64,000 nt of DNA from an uncultured Bacillota bacterium (GTDB lineage Bacteria; Bacillota_I; Bacilli_A; RFN20; CAG-449): the NCBI GenBank assembly GCA_902493275.1, contig CABUOQ010000006.1, positions 4,287 through 68,286 of the forward strand, written 5' to 3'. The position numbers were made by a program, and so were the translations under genes. Within the stretch, counting starts at the first letter, position 1; every line of letters begins with the position of its first letter. Below are positions 16,661-26,825 of this stretch, in pieces. A model generated the notes under the pieces. The model saw only the letters and a program-made list of their open reading frames with translations, did not search any database and was not told where the DNA came from.

Positions 16661-18619
16661 ATGAGAAAAAAACGCATGCTTTTATTGCTTCCATTGCTAT
16701 TATCGTGTTCTTTATCTAATCCAAATAGTAGCATATCAAGTAAACAATCAGAAAAGATTATTAATTCTTCATTTAACGACATAGCTATACAAAAAGAAGA
16801 TGCTGCGTTTTCTTTTGAATCTAATTTACCTAAAAATATAGATATATATCCTTTAAGTAGAGGTGGAAAAACTTATTATTTTAGTGATGATGGCGATGAT
16901 AATAATACAGGTCTAAGTGAAAATGATCCGATGAAAAGTATATCTAAAGCTAATTCCTTAGATTTAAAACCAGGTGATTCTGTTTTATTTAAAAAAGGAA
17001 ATGTTTTTAAAGGAAACTTATCTTTTGAAAATTTAAGTGGTGAAGATGATAATCCGATTACATTTGCAAGTTATGGACAAGAAGAACAAAAACCAATTAT
17101 CACAAATGAAAATAAAAATAATGATGATAATGATGTAGTCTCTTTTCAAAAGTGTTCTAATATCGTTTTTAGAGATATCGAGGTAGATGTATTTAGTAAG
17201 GACAGATTAGAATCAGGAACAAATTGTATAAATGGAATCTGTTTTAGATACTCATATGTTAAAGAACAAAAATTTAAGAATATATATATAGTAAATAACA
17301 CGGTTAAAGGTAATGGGTGTGGGTCAAATGCTATGGGAATAGTTATTCAAAGTGATGAAGAGACATATGCTAATTCACCAAGCAAAGTTTTGACTAATGG
17401 TGTTATTTCGTTTAATGAAGTAAGTAATTTGGGAAGATCTGGTATTCATTCTGGAGGATGGTTATACAAACAATCAGTAAATCAAAATGAAGGCCGAATA
17501 AATAAGTACTATGATTTACATTTTGACAATAATATTGTTCATGATGTTGGGTGTATGGGAATATATCCGATGGATGTTACCAACGCAACATGTAATTATA
17601 ATGTAGTTTATAATACAGGTATGTATGATGGTAGTCAAACTATGGAAGGCGAATGTGGCATAATGACTTTGTGTGCTGAAAATGTTGATGTCATGTTCAA
17701 CGAAGTATACAATTGCTATGATCAAAACACAGGTTATGACGCTATGGGAATAGATATTGATTGGAACTGTAATAATATTAATGTTCAATATAACTATTGT
17801 CATGATAATCAAGGACCAGGTGTCGGAACGATGGCAAATCAAAATAGCTTTATTCGTAATAATAGGCTTGAAAACAATAATGGAGAAACTAACCATAAGG
17901 GAAGTATATCTATAACTAATTTTACTTCAAAATATGATGCGGTTAATCCAGAATGGCATTCGGTTAAAAATTTAATGATTGATAACAACTTAATTGTTCA
18001 TAATAATAATGAAAGTAATGTATTTAGATGTGTTCCAAGTAATGGAGACCTTGATTATATTGGCAATTGTTTTGTTGAAAATCGAGTTATTTATAATGGT
18101 AATTCTGTAAGTGATTTTGAATGGCATCACATCGATAAAAAGACACCATGGTATAAGTTTTCTGACAATAAGTATTATGCTTATGATAACTCTAAATTTA
18201 TAATATATGATGAAACTGATTATTTTGATATGGATAATGAAGAAAATGGAGGTTCAGCAGTTCCATGTGAATCAACAGAAGACTATAAGTTTGAAGAATG
18301 GCTTGAGCGAGATTGTAATTCAACTTATGAGTTGATTGATGAAACTTTGATTGCTGCTAATCCATATGATGGAAATGTAGAATACGTTGATGGAAAACTG
18401 TTATTAACATGGAATAAAAACGAGGGAGATATTTGGCATTACAATATTTATAAAGTAAAAGAAAATGAAGAGGTGTCATATTTAAATATGATTGGTGAAG
18501 CTTTCAAAGAATCTTTTGAATATACACCTACTATAAGTGAAACCGCGTACTATATTATTCAACCTGAAAGTAATCAAGGAACATTTGGTAAAGCTTTAAA
18601 ATTGAAAGTGACATTATAA
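16661..18619 (+). CDS. Right-handed parallel beta-helix lipoprotein (copy 2)
   Basis: 652 residues, good ribosome site (AAGGAG), lipobox LLSC (Cys16). It is collinear with the upstream copy: the PGDSVLFKKG module near residue 105, the beta-helix with DQNTGYDAMGIDIDWN, YNYCHD, IRNNR and ENNNGET, and a C-terminal FN3-like domain with WHYNIYK. This is a tandem duplication with clear divergence, so the copies may differ in linkage or side-chain specificity. Family assignment beyond beta-helix is not possible here. Confidence 0.75.
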   Translation: MRKKRMLLLLPLLLSCSLSNPNSSISSKQSEKIINSSFNDIAIQKEDAAFSFESNLPKNIDIYPLSRGGKTYYFSDDGDDNNTGLSENDPMKSISKANSLDLKPGDSVLFKKGNVFKGNLSFENLSGEDDNPITFASYGQEEQKPIITNENKNNDDNDVVSFQKCSNIVFRDIEVDVFSKDRLESGTNCINGICFRYSYVKEQKFKNIYIVNNTVKGNGCGSNAMGIVIQSDEETYANSPSKVLTNGVISFNEVSNLGRSGIHSGGWLYKQSVNQNEGRINKYYDLHFDNNIVHDVGCMGIYPMDVTNATCNYNVVYNTGMYDGSQTMEGECGIMTLCAENVDVMFNEVYNCYDQNTGYDAMGIDIDWNCNNINVQYNYCHDNQGPGVGTMANQNSFIRNNRLENNNGETNHKGSISITNFTSKYDAVNPEWHSVKNLMIDNNLIVHNNNESNVFRCVPSNGDLDYIGNCFVENRVIYNGNSVSDFEWHHIDKKTPWYKFSDNKYYAYDNSKFIIYDETDYFDMDNEENGGSAVPCESTEDYKFEEWLERDCNSTYELIDETLIAANPYDGNVEYVDGKLLLTWNKNEGDIWHYNIYKVKENEEVSYLNMIGEAFKESFEYTPTISETAYYIIQPESNQGTFGKALKLKVTL

Positions 18620-18620
18620 G

Positions 18621-20861
18621 ATGATTAAAACAAATACTGGATATTTTGATAAATTAAATAACGAATACGTCATTACGAATATGAAACCTATTCGCCCTTT
18701 AAAAAACTTTTTGTTTAATGAGAAAATGATAGGATCGTATGATCAATTTGGATTTGGATTATCACAAGGGCAAACACCTTCTGGATTTAGAAATTTATTA
18801 ATGGATTATCGATTGATATATATTAAAGAAGGAGAATCTTATTATTGCGCGAATAGAAACTTTACAGATTTACCATTTGATATATTTGAATGTCATGTAG
18901 GGATAGGTTATCAAAAAATAGTGTCACAATATCAAGGCATTCAAGTAGAATTAAACATTGTTATTCCTCGTCAAGACTATTGTGAAATTAATCACGTGGT
19001 TGTAAAAAATACCACTGATAGAACTAGGGAAATAAAACTTGTTTATGTTAATAAACCATTTGTCAATTTGACATGGCATACAGCTTATACATATGCAGAT
19101 TATAATAAAGAAAATAATGCATTAGTGTTTTCACACTTGGGCTATGATGTCGATGAAAAAAATAATATCGTTTTGATAAAGCCATCACTAAATATAGATA
19201 GCTTTGATGTTAGCGAGATAAATTTTAAAGGCATTTATAATTCTTTAAGCGATCCAAAAGCGTTAAAAAATGAACATTTATCTAATACTCCAATGACTTT
19301 TGATTATGAAAATGCTGGGTGCATGATGTTTAATCTGGTTATAGGCCCTAAAGAGAAAAAGAGTATTAATGTAGTATCTTGCTTCGGTGAAAGCTTTAAT
19401 GAAGCTAATGAAGTTGCTTCTAAATATATTGACGAGAAATCATATGTTGAAGAAATGCGTCAATTAAAGCAACAAAATGATAATCAACGAGCTCATTTTG
19501 AAGTTGAAACACCTGATGAATATCTAAATATAATGATGAATACTTTCTTAAAAAGACAAATAGATTTAGGGAAAACTTGGGGACGTGTATATGGAAAAGG
19601 GTTTAGAGACGTTATGCAAGATACGGCGAGTTTTACATCTTTAGATCCTCTGAAAGCTAAAGAAAAAATTATTAATACTTTAAAATATCAATTTGAAAAT
19701 GGTAATACAATACGTCAATTCGATCCCGTTTTAGATTATCCTTATCAAGATGGAGCATCTTGGATTTGCTATGCATTGCTAACATATCTTAAAGAAACAA
19801 ATGATTTATCTATATTGTCTATAGATGTTAATTATTATCAATCTGACAAAAAAGAAAGTGTCTTCTTACATGCTAAGAAAGGTATAGATTATCTTTTAAA
19901 TAACCTAGGAAAGCACAATTTAGTATTGTGGGGTGGAGGAGATTGGAACGATTCATTAAATAATTGCGGTATGAAAGGAATTGGGGAGTCTGTATGGCTA
20001 TCTATGGCAACTATTAAAGCTACTAGAGAATTTTTATACATTACTGAGAGAACGTCGCTGCAGGTCAATAGAGAATATTATTTAAATAAAATTGATATTT
20101 TGAATGATGCGATTATGAAATATGGATTCGAAGAAGATCAATTTATCTATGGCTTTAATGACTATGGAAAAAAGATTGGATCTAAATATGAGAAGGAAGG
20201 ATCAATATTCTTAAATCCGCAAACATGGGCAGTACTTGCTAATGTTGGTTCAATTAAAGAACAAAATAAGGTTATGAATAATGTTGAAGAGAAACTAAAA
20301 TGTTCGTTTGGTTATATGCAATTGGCACCTTCATTTTCTAAAGGTGATGATAATATAGGACGCGCTAGTTATTTTCTTCCTGGAACATATGAGAATGGAT
20401 CGGTATATAATCATGGTGTTGCTTTTAAAATTGCTGCAGATTATGCGTTGAATAGAAATGATAACGCATATGAGACGTTGAAAATGATATCACCAATATA
20501 TAATCAAAATTCAGGTATGGAACCTTATGCATATGGCAATATGTATTTGGGTCCAGAATGTATTTCTAGAGTTGGTTTTTCACCAATGCCTTGGATAACT
20601 GGAACGGCAGGATGGATTTATAAAAATGTTCAGGAATTATTGTTAGGAATTATTCCTGATTATGACGGAATAATTATAAATCCTAAATTACCATCTCATT
20701 GGAATAAAGTAAAAATTAAAAGAATTTACCAAAATATAATCTTTGATATATGCATTGAGAAAACTGGAAAAGAAAGATTAATTGTTGATAATGAAATTAT
20801 TAATGGAAACAAAATAAGAGCAATTAATAAAAAATACGTAAAAGTGTTATATGAGTATTAA
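18621..20861 (+). CDS. GH94-family disaccharide phosphorylase
   Basis: 746 residues, no signal, cytoplasmic. It starts with the GH94 N-terminal pattern (GYFDKLNNEYVITN). The catalytic (alpha/alpha)6 domain has GFRDVMQD (substrate binding) and GGGDWND (Asp441-Asp444), which carries the general acid of the family. GH94 enzymes split beta-linked disaccharides with phosphate, saving one ATP. The usual GGYSFYKD segment is replaced by FGFGLSQGQTPSGFRN, so substrate is probably not plain cellobiose. It begins one base after the upstream stop and is followed 11 nt later by the importer ATPase. The GH36 enzyme two genes on suggests an oligosaccharide with both alpha-galactosyl and beta-linked parts (inference). 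Confidence 0.85.
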   Translation: MIKTNTGYFDKLNNEYVITNMKPIRPLKNFLFNEKMIGSYDQFGFGLSQGQTPSGFRNLLMDYRLIYIKEGESYYCANRNFTDLPFDIFECHVGIGYQKIVSQYQGIQVELNIVIPRQDYCEINHVVVKNTTDRTREIKLVYVNKPFVNLTWHTAYTYADYNKENNALVFSHLGYDVDEKNNIVLIKPSLNIDSFDVSEINFKGIYNSLSDPKALKNEHLSNTPMTFDYENAGCMMFNLVIGPKEKKSINVVSCFGESFNEANEVASKYIDEKSYVEEMRQLKQQNDNQRAHFEVETPDEYLNIMMNTFLKRQIDLGKTWGRVYGKGFRDVMQDTASFTSLDPLKAKEKIINTLKYQFENGNTIRQFDPVLDYPYQDGASWICYALLTYLKETNDLSILSIDVNYYQSDKKESVFLHAKKGIDYLLNNLGKHNLVLWGGGDWNDSLNNCGMKGIGESVWLSMATIKATREFLYITERTSLQVNREYYLNKIDILNDAIMKYGFEEDQFIYGFNDYGKKIGSKYEKEGSIFLNPQTWAVLANVGSIKEQNKVMNNVEEKLKCSFGYMQLAPSFSKGDDNIGRASYFLPGTYENGSVYNHGVAFKIAADYALNRNDNAYETLKMISPIYNQNSGMEPYAYGNMYLGPECISRVGFSPMPWITGTAGWIYKNVQELLLGIIPDYDGIIINPKLPSHWNKVKIKRIYQNIIFDICIEKTGKERLIVDNEIINGNKIRAINKKYVKVLYEY

Positions 20862-20872
20862 GGAGAATTGAT

Positions 20873-22288
20873 ATGGCGGAATTAAGATTAAAAAGTGTTT
20901 ATAAAGTATATGATGGCGGAGTTGAAGCTGTTAAAGATTTTAACTTATCAGTAAAAGATAAAGAGTTTATAGTATTTGTCGGACCTTCTGGATGTGGCAA
21001 GTCAACAACTTTAAGAATGATCGCTGGACTTGAAAAAATAACAGCTGGAGACATTTATATTGATGACACACGTATAAATAATATTGAACCTAGAGACCGT
21101 GATATTGCAATGGTTTTTCAAAATTATGCATTGTATCCGCATATGACAGTGTACAAAAATATGGCCTTTTCATTAAAACTTAGAAAAGTAAAAAAAGAAA
21201 TGTATGATGAAAATGGTAATAAAATTTTATTTACTGATATTAAAGAAATAAAAAAAGCAACTAAAGAGTATGAATTTTATAAACGAACTCTTAGTGAAAT
21301 AAACAATCATGTTGAAAAAATGAAAGCAATTGATGATCTTTCTGAAGATGAGAAAAAGCTTTTAAAACGTAATTGTGAGCAAATTAATGAGATGACAATG
21401 TTAATGAATAATGCCTATAACCGCGCGGAATATTTGAAAAAACATCTTGTGCCTAAATATAAGATGTCTCATTTAAGTAAAAAAGAAATCAATGATAAAG
21501 TAGTAGAAACAGCTAAATTGTTAGAGATAGAAGATTTGTTAGATAGAAAACCTAAAGCTTTATCTGGTGGTCAACGACAAAGAGTTGCTATTGGAAGAGC
21601 TATTGTAAGAAATCCAAAACTATTTTTGATGGATGAACCTCTTAGCAATCTTGATGCTAAGCTTCGTAATCAAATGCGTGCTGAATTAATTCTGTTAAGA
21701 AAAAGAATAAATACAACATTTATTTATGTAACACATGATCAAACAGAAGCTATGACCTTAGGAGATCGAATTGTTATTATGAAAGATGGAATTGTACAAC
21801 AAATAGGCTCGCCTCAAGACTTATTTAATCATCCGGCTAATTTATTTGTTGCTGGCTTTATAGGATCACCACAGATGAATTTTATAGATGCGACATTAGA
21901 TAAGAAATATTCAATACATGTTTTGAATAAGGAATTATCTTTAAAAAAAGAAATGATTAAGTCATTGAAAGAAAATAATGTTTCTCCACAAGAAGTTTCT
22001 TTAGGTGTTAGACCAGAACATATTCAGGTGTGTTCTAAAGAAGACCCTAGAGCGTTAGAGGGAATTATTAATGTTGTCGAAGTTATGGGGTCATCTTTAC
22101 ATGTTCATTTAGATACAAGTATTAATAAAAACATTGTTATTATTGTTCCAGTAATATCAATGGGAAAAGAAGATTTAGATAACATTGTTGCTGGAAATAA
22201 AATATATTTTAAATGGCAGCAAGGGTTAGAAAATCTATTCTCTAAAGAAACAACAGGCAATTTAATTCCTTTTGTAAATAATGATTAG
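20873..22288 (+). CDS. MsmK/UgpC-type sugar importer ATPase with a ~95-residue insertion
   Basis: 471 residues; the family is usually about 365. Walker A GPSGCGKST (37-45), Q-loop MVFQNYALYPHMTVYKNMAF, signature LSGGQRQRVAIGRA (about 230-243), Walker B and H-loop (VTHDQTEA) are intact, and a TOBE regulatory domain follows. Between the Q-loop region and the signature, at about residues 106-203, lies an extra charged, helix-rich segment (Lys/Glu-rich, coiled-coil-like). This is in the helical subdomain that contacts the permease. It would energise the importer at 11096-14724. The second MsmK in the window lacks this insert but has a different one. The insertion is in frame and conserved motifs are untouched, so the gene looks functional. 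Confidence 0.92.
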   Translation: MAELRLKSVYKVYDGGVEAVKDFNLSVKDKEFIVFVGPSGCGKSTTLRMIAGLEKITAGDIYIDDTRINNIEPRDRDIAMVFQNYALYPHMTVYKNMAFSLKLRKVKKEMYDENGNKILFTDIKEIKKATKEYEFYKRTLSEINNHVEKMKAIDDLSEDEKKLLKRNCEQINEMTMLMNNAYNRAEYLKKHLVPKYKMSHLSKKEINDKVVETAKLLEIEDLLDRKPKALSGGQRQRVAIGRAIVRNPKLFLMDEPLSNLDAKLRNQMRAELILLRKRINTTFIYVTHDQTEAMTLGDRIVIMKDGIVQQIGSPQDLFNHPANLFVAGFIGSPQMNFIDATLDKKYSIHVLNKELSLKKEMIKSLKENNVSPQEVSLGVRPEHIQVCSKEDPRALEGIINVVEVMGSSLHVHLDTSINKNIVIIVPVISMGKEDLDNIVAGNKIYFKWQQGLENLFSKETTGNLIPFVNND

Positions 22289-24365
22289 TATGAATAGTAG
22301 CTTTGTTTTTGGAAAGAACTCTTTCCCTCTTAATTTTCATATTAATGAAAATAGAATTTATCTTTATGATGATGTTCCATTAGATAATTCATTAAATAAA
22401 GATCAACTATGGTTACATAACACTACAGGTGTAATTTGTGATATTCAAATTTCTGGTCGTCCAACAACAATTCATGCAGGTGATAGACATATTGGTAGTA
22501 GTGAATCACATACTTTAAAATATATAAACCACATCTTAGAGTCACGTGATAATAAAAATATTTTAATAATCATTCAGGAAAATGATGTTATTAGAGTTAA
22601 ATCATATTTTGTAGAATATGTAGATGCAAAAACCATTCAATGTTATTGTGAGGTAGAAAATATTTCATCAAAAGAAATAGCCTTAGAATATGTGTCTTCT
22701 TTTTGTAAGTATGATGCGATAAGATTCGATTCATATGAGGCAACAGAGATAATTATTCCTTCTAATTCTTGGTTTATGGAATGCCAATGGAAAGCACATA
22801 CTTTAGAAGAGTTAGGTATTATTGCACCTAATGCAATTAAATCATTTAAGAAGTTTTGTGTTAGTAATACCGGTGCATGGTCGAGTAAAAATTATTTACC
22901 AATGGCAATAATACATGACAAAATTGTCGATGACTATCTATTATTTCAAATTGAATCAAATGGTAGTTGGACATATGAGATAGGCGATTATTTACATAAT
23001 GCGACATTACATATTTCAGGACCTTCACTTCAAGAAAATGGTTGGCTTAAAAAATTAAGACCAGGTGATGTTTTTGTAAGTGTTAAAACAAGTTTAACAA
23101 AAGCAAAATCTTTAGAAGATATATTTAAAAATATTACATTTTATCGCCGAGATATTGTTAAAGGAAATATAGATAAAGACAATCAACCAATTATTTTTAA
23201 TGAATACATGCATGCTTCTTGGAATTGTCCAAGTGATAAAACCGCTAGAGAGTTAGCGCCTATTGCTAAGAAATTAGGAGCGGATTATTTTGTTATTGAT
23301 TGCGGATGGCATGATGAAGAAGAAAATCCATTTTATTATATTGGAAAATGGAAAGAAAGTAAGAGAAAGTATCCAAACGGGTTAAATAATACCTTAAATT
23401 ATATTAGAAGTTTGAAATTAAAAGTTGGTCTATGGCTTGAATTAGAAGTGGTAGGGTGTTTAGGAAATGCGCGTGAAATATATGATGACGATTGCTTTTT
23501 CAAAAGAGATGATAAAGTATTACAAATATCTAATCGTTATCAATTAGATCTTAGAAATGATAAGGTATTTAATCATTTAAAAGGTGTCATTGATGAGATC
23601 ATGGAAAAATATAATATTGACTACTTCAAATTTGATTATAACATAGAACCAGGTGTTGGTTCGTCGTTTAATTCTGATTCATATGGTGATGCATTATTGC
23701 AGCATAATAGAAGGTATCATGATTTTATTGATTACATTAAAAATAAATATCCTAATGTTATTATCGAAAGCTGCGCCAGTGGAGGTAATCGCTTAGATTA
23801 TCTAACATTAGATAATGTTAATCTTTGTTCAACATCAGACCAAGATAATTACGCTATTTATCCTTATATAGTTGCTAATATTTTAAGCGCGGTGTTACCT
23901 GAACAAGCTGGGGTATGGTCATATCCAGTAAGTAATGCAATGCCATTAGATACTATAGATGATGAATGTATAATTATGAATATGGTTAATTCTTTTGTTG
24001 GGAGAGTCCATTTAGCTAGTAAATTATATCTTTTAGATGAAGGTAAACAAGACCTTATAAAAACAGCGTTAATACTTTATAAAGAGTATAATTGGCTAAG
24101 AAAAGAATCATACCCATATTTTCCTTTAGGATTAGCTAAATATCGAGATAAGGATTTAGCATTTGGATTTAGAAATGATAAAAAGGCGATTCTTTGTGTT
24201 TATAAAATGAAAGGATTAGATGAAATAATAATTCCTTTAAAAGGAGCTACGTCGGTAAAATACATTTATCCAAATAAAGATATTCAGTACGTTTTTAATA
24301 AAGGAGTATTGACAATAAATCCTCAAAAAGAATTAATCGCGAGAATTTTTGAAATTACATTTTAG
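22281..24365 (+). CDS. GH36-family alpha-galactosidase-like enzyme
   Basis: 694 residues, cytoplasmic. The start overlaps the ATPase stop (ATGATTAG). An N-terminal beta-supersandwich (about 1-300) precedes a (beta/alpha)8 barrel with NEYMHASWNC, DYFVIDCGWHD and KVGLWLELE. The nucleophile is Asp452 in YFKFDYN, the acid/base is Asp520 in STSDQ, and SCASGGNR is the family glycine-rich motif. GH36 acts on alpha-galactosides (also alpha-N-acetylgalactosaminides in some members). The normal WMWEP-type motif is altered to WLELEVVG, so specificity may be shifted. It likely processes oligosaccharide imported by the adjacent transporter. Confidence 0.88.
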   Translation: MISMNSSFVFGKNSFPLNFHINENRIYLYDDVPLDNSLNKDQLWLHNTTGVICDIQISGRPTTIHAGDRHIGSSESHTLKYINHILESRDNKNILIIIQENDVIRVKSYFVEYVDAKTIQCYCEVENISSKEIALEYVSSFCKYDAIRFDSYEATEIIIPSNSWFMECQWKAHTLEELGIIAPNAIKSFKKFCVSNTGAWSSKNYLPMAIIHDKIVDDYLLFQIESNGSWTYEIGDYLHNATLHISGPSLQENGWLKKLRPGDVFVSVKTSLTKAKSLEDIFKNITFYRRDIVKGNIDKDNQPIIFNEYMHASWNCPSDKTARELAPIAKKLGADYFVIDCGWHDEEENPFYYIGKWKESKRKYPNGLNNTLNYIRSLKLKVGLWLELEVVGCLGNAREIYDDDCFFKRDDKVLQISNRYQLDLRNDKVFNHLKGVIDEIMEKYNIDYFKFDYNIEPGVGSSFNSDSYGDALLQHNRRYHDFIDYIKNKYPNVIIESCASGGNRLDYLTLDNVNLCSTSDQDNYAIYPYIVANILSAVLPEQAGVWSYPVSNAMPLDTIDDECIIMNMVNSFVGRVHLASKLYLLDEGKQDLIKTALILYKEYNWLRKESYPYFPLGLAKYRDKDLAFGFRNDKKAILCVYKMKGLDEIIIPLKGATSVKYIYPNKDIQYVFNKGVLTINPQKELIARIFEITF

Positions 24366-24439
24366 CATTTATTAAAAAAATACAAATAGAGATAAAAAAA
24401 ATTAATTTTAATTTATATTTTATAATTCATAATTTAATT

Positions 24440-25933
24440 ATGAAGAAGTTTATTTATTATTTAAATTTATTTGTTTTATTGATTTCATGTTCTAGCAATC
24501 AATCGTTAAGTAGTGAATGTTCACATGAGATTGTTATTGATAAAGAAATTGCTGCAACATGTTTTGAAGACGGTTTGACACAAGGCAGTCATTGTAAAAA
24601 GTGTCAAGAGATAATTATTCCTCAAGAAGTCATTCCTAGAGGACATCATTTTAATCTAGAAAAAATTTGCATAACTAGTGATCATGGTATAGAAAAAGAG
24701 GCACGCTTTTATTGTCACGATTGTCAAAATGTCGAGTTTAGAACATTGAAATGTACAGACATTAATATGCCTATTTTAGATATTGAAGGTTCTTTGAAAG
24801 ATGTATCTAAAGAAAATAAAGTAAAAGTCAGGGTAAAGTATGAGAATCAATATGGTCTAAGTTTTGATTCTTTTTGTACTTTTAAAGTTCAAGGATCTTC
24901 ATCTGCAGGATATCCAAAGAAAAATTATAACATTCAATTTTTAGATGAAGAAGGAAATAAAAAGAAAGTATTAATAAATGAGGATTGGGGGAAGCAAAGT
25001 AAATATTGCTTAAAAGCGAACTGGATAGATTTTTCTCAATCAAGAAATGTTGTTTCCGCTAAAATCTATGGACAGATTGTTCATTCACGAGATATTAAAG
25101 ATGATTTTTCAAGTTTGGTTAATGGTGGCGCTATTGATGGCTTTCCGATTTTAATTTATAATGATGGAACTTTTTTGGGACTATACACTTTAAATATCCC
25201 TAAAGATAAATGGCTTTTTAACATGTCTCGCGAAGATATTAGACAAGGTATTCTTATGGCGGATGATTGGACCGATTCTGTATTTTTAAAAGAAAATGTT
25301 AAGTATGACTTTTCTAATGGTTGGGATAATGAGTACTGCTCTACAGAAAACAGTATAGGTAGTAAGTGGATGGTTGATTCATTTAATGATTTGATTACTT
25401 TTATTAACACCTCTACGGATGAAGAGTTTAAAAAAGGTATTAATCAATACGTGAATGTTCCTAGATCGATTGATTCTTTAATTTATACTTACTTTATTTT
25501 AGGCGGAGATAACCTTAGTAAAAATATACTTTGGGTAACATATGATGGTATCAAATGGACACCTAGTATGTATGATTTAGATTCAACTTGGGGATTACAA
25601 TATGATGGATTAAATTATAATAAATATGATGACATTACAATAGATAAATGCGATTTTTATTGGAACAGAAATATACTTTGGGAAAGACTATATCATCTCT
25701 TTAAAGATCAAGTAAAGACTAGATATTTTGATTTAAGAAAACAAATTTTAACATATGAAAATATTAATGAATCATTTTCATCATTTATAAAATCTATACC
25801 GGATATAGTTTATGAAACAGATTCTTTAAGGTGGGAAGATATTCCTTCAAAAGAAACAAACAATTTAAAACAAATTCAAGAGTTTTGCAATTATAGGTTA
25901 ACTTTATTCGATAAAATAATGGAGGAAATATGA
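24440..25933 (+). CDS. CotH-domain lipoprotein
   Basis: 497 residues, lipobox LISC (Cys17). Residues ~24-75 form a Cys/His module with CSHE, ATCFEDG and CKKC, resembling the small Cys-pair repeats of Firmicutes surface proteins; the lipoprotein at 61175 has the same type. The CotH domain (about 105-490) shows CTFKVQGSSSAGYPKKNYNI, LKANWIDFSQSRN and the metal/nucleotide-binding-like SMYDLDSTWG. CotH is a protein-kinase-like fold first known from Bacillus spore coat; similar domains occur in cellulosomal and other secreted proteins. Extracellular location makes its phosphate donor unclear. The start has a weak ribosome site after 74 nt of AT-rich DNA. The stop overlaps the next start by ATGA. 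Confidence 0.85.
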   Translation: MKKFIYYLNLFVLLISCSSNQSLSSECSHEIVIDKEIAATCFEDGLTQGSHCKKCQEIIIPQEVIPRGHHFNLEKICITSDHGIEKEARFYCHDCQNVEFRTLKCTDINMPILDIEGSLKDVSKENKVKVRVKYENQYGLSFDSFCTFKVQGSSSAGYPKKNYNIQFLDEEGNKKKVLINEDWGKQSKYCLKANWIDFSQSRNVVSAKIYGQIVHSRDIKDDFSSLVNGGAIDGFPILIYNDGTFLGLYTLNIPKDKWLFNMSREDIRQGILMADDWTDSVFLKENVKYDFSNGWDNEYCSTENSIGSKWMVDSFNDLITFINTSTDEEFKKGINQYVNVPRSIDSLIYTYFILGGDNLSKNILWVTYDGIKWTPSMYDLDSTWGLQYDGLNYNKYDDITIDKCDFYWNRNILWERLYHLFKDQVKTRYFDLRKQILTYENINESFSSFIKSIPDIVYETDSLRWEDIPSKETNNLKQIQEFCNYRLTLFDKIMEEI

Positions 25934-26823
25934 AGTCATTAAGATTATTAAGAGATACAAATAATAAGAAAATTCACGCACATGGTGGAGGAATAATTAA
26001 ATTTAAAGAATATTACTATTGGTATGGAGAAGATAGAAGAAAAAATAATTATGTATCAATTTATAGAAGTAAAGATTTAAAAAATTGGGAATTTAGAAAT
26101 CATATTTTAAAGGTTGATTCAATTCAAAAAAGTATTAGCTCATATAATTTAGGATTATGTAACAAAGACGGACAAAAAGTTAATATTGAAAGACCTAAAA
26201 TTATTTATAACAAAAAAATAAACAAATTTATTTTATGGGCTCATTATGAAAACGGAAAAGACTATAATGTAGCGTCAGTTTGCATAGCAACATGTTCTAG
26301 TATTGATGGCGATTACGAGTTTAATGGATATTTTAGACCTTTAGGATATATGTCTAGAGACTTAACTATTTTTACGGATGAAGATAAAAATTATTTAATA
26401 TCAGCCTCAAATGATAATGCGGATCTCCATATTTATGAAATAAGTGAAGATGGACTTAAAATTGAAAAATTAATAAGTCAACAATTCGTTGGTGAATTTA
26501 GAGAAGCTCCAGCGATGTTTAAAAAAGATGGTATTTATTATCTTTTAACTTCTTATTGTACAGGGTGGATACCTAATCAATGCAAATATGCATATAGTGA
26601 CAATTTAAATAAACCATTTTCAAAATTAAAAAATATTGGCAATAAAAATACTTCACATTCGCAACCAATGTTTATTATTAATGTAAAAAATAATATAATC
26701 TATATAGGTGATAGATGGGGTGGGTTATCATGGAAGAATGTTGATGAATTTGATTACATGCAATCTACATATACATATACTCACATTATTGAAGAAAATC
26801 ATCATTTAAGATTTAAGGATTAA
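25930..26823 (+). CDS. GH43-like five-bladed beta-propeller glycosidase
   Basis: 297 residues, cytoplasmic. The start HAHGGGIIKFKEYYYWYGEDR and blade motifs such as SKDLKNWEF are typical of GH43 subfamilies near 24/34 (exo-beta-1,3-galactanase or beta-galactosidase/arabinofuranosidase relatives). Catalytic acids can only be guessed: Glu in IERPKII, Asp in YMSRDLTIF and Glu in FREAPAMF are in the right order for this group. ATGA overlap with the CotH gene shows tight coupling. It closes the first glycan locus. Confidence 0.72.
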   Translation: MKSLRLLRDTNNKKIHAHGGGIIKFKEYYYWYGEDRRKNNYVSIYRSKDLKNWEFRNHILKVDSIQKSISSYNLGLCNKDGQKVNIERPKIIYNKKINKFILWAHYENGKDYNVASVCIATCSSIDGDYEFNGYFRPLGYMSRDLTIFTDEDKNYLISASNDNADLHIYEISEDGLKIEKLISQQFVGEFREAPAMFKKDGIYYLLTSYCTGWIPNQCKYAYSDNLNKPFSKLKNIGNKNTSHSQPMFIINVKNNIIYIGDRWGGLSWKNVDEFDYMQSTYTYTHIIEENHHLRFKD

Positions 26824-26825
26824 AT

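Noticed and set aside
17516..17896. Minus-strand open frame of 126 codons within the second beta-helix gene
   Set aside because: It mirrors the repeat coding pattern on the other strand and has no ribosome site or recognisable domain.
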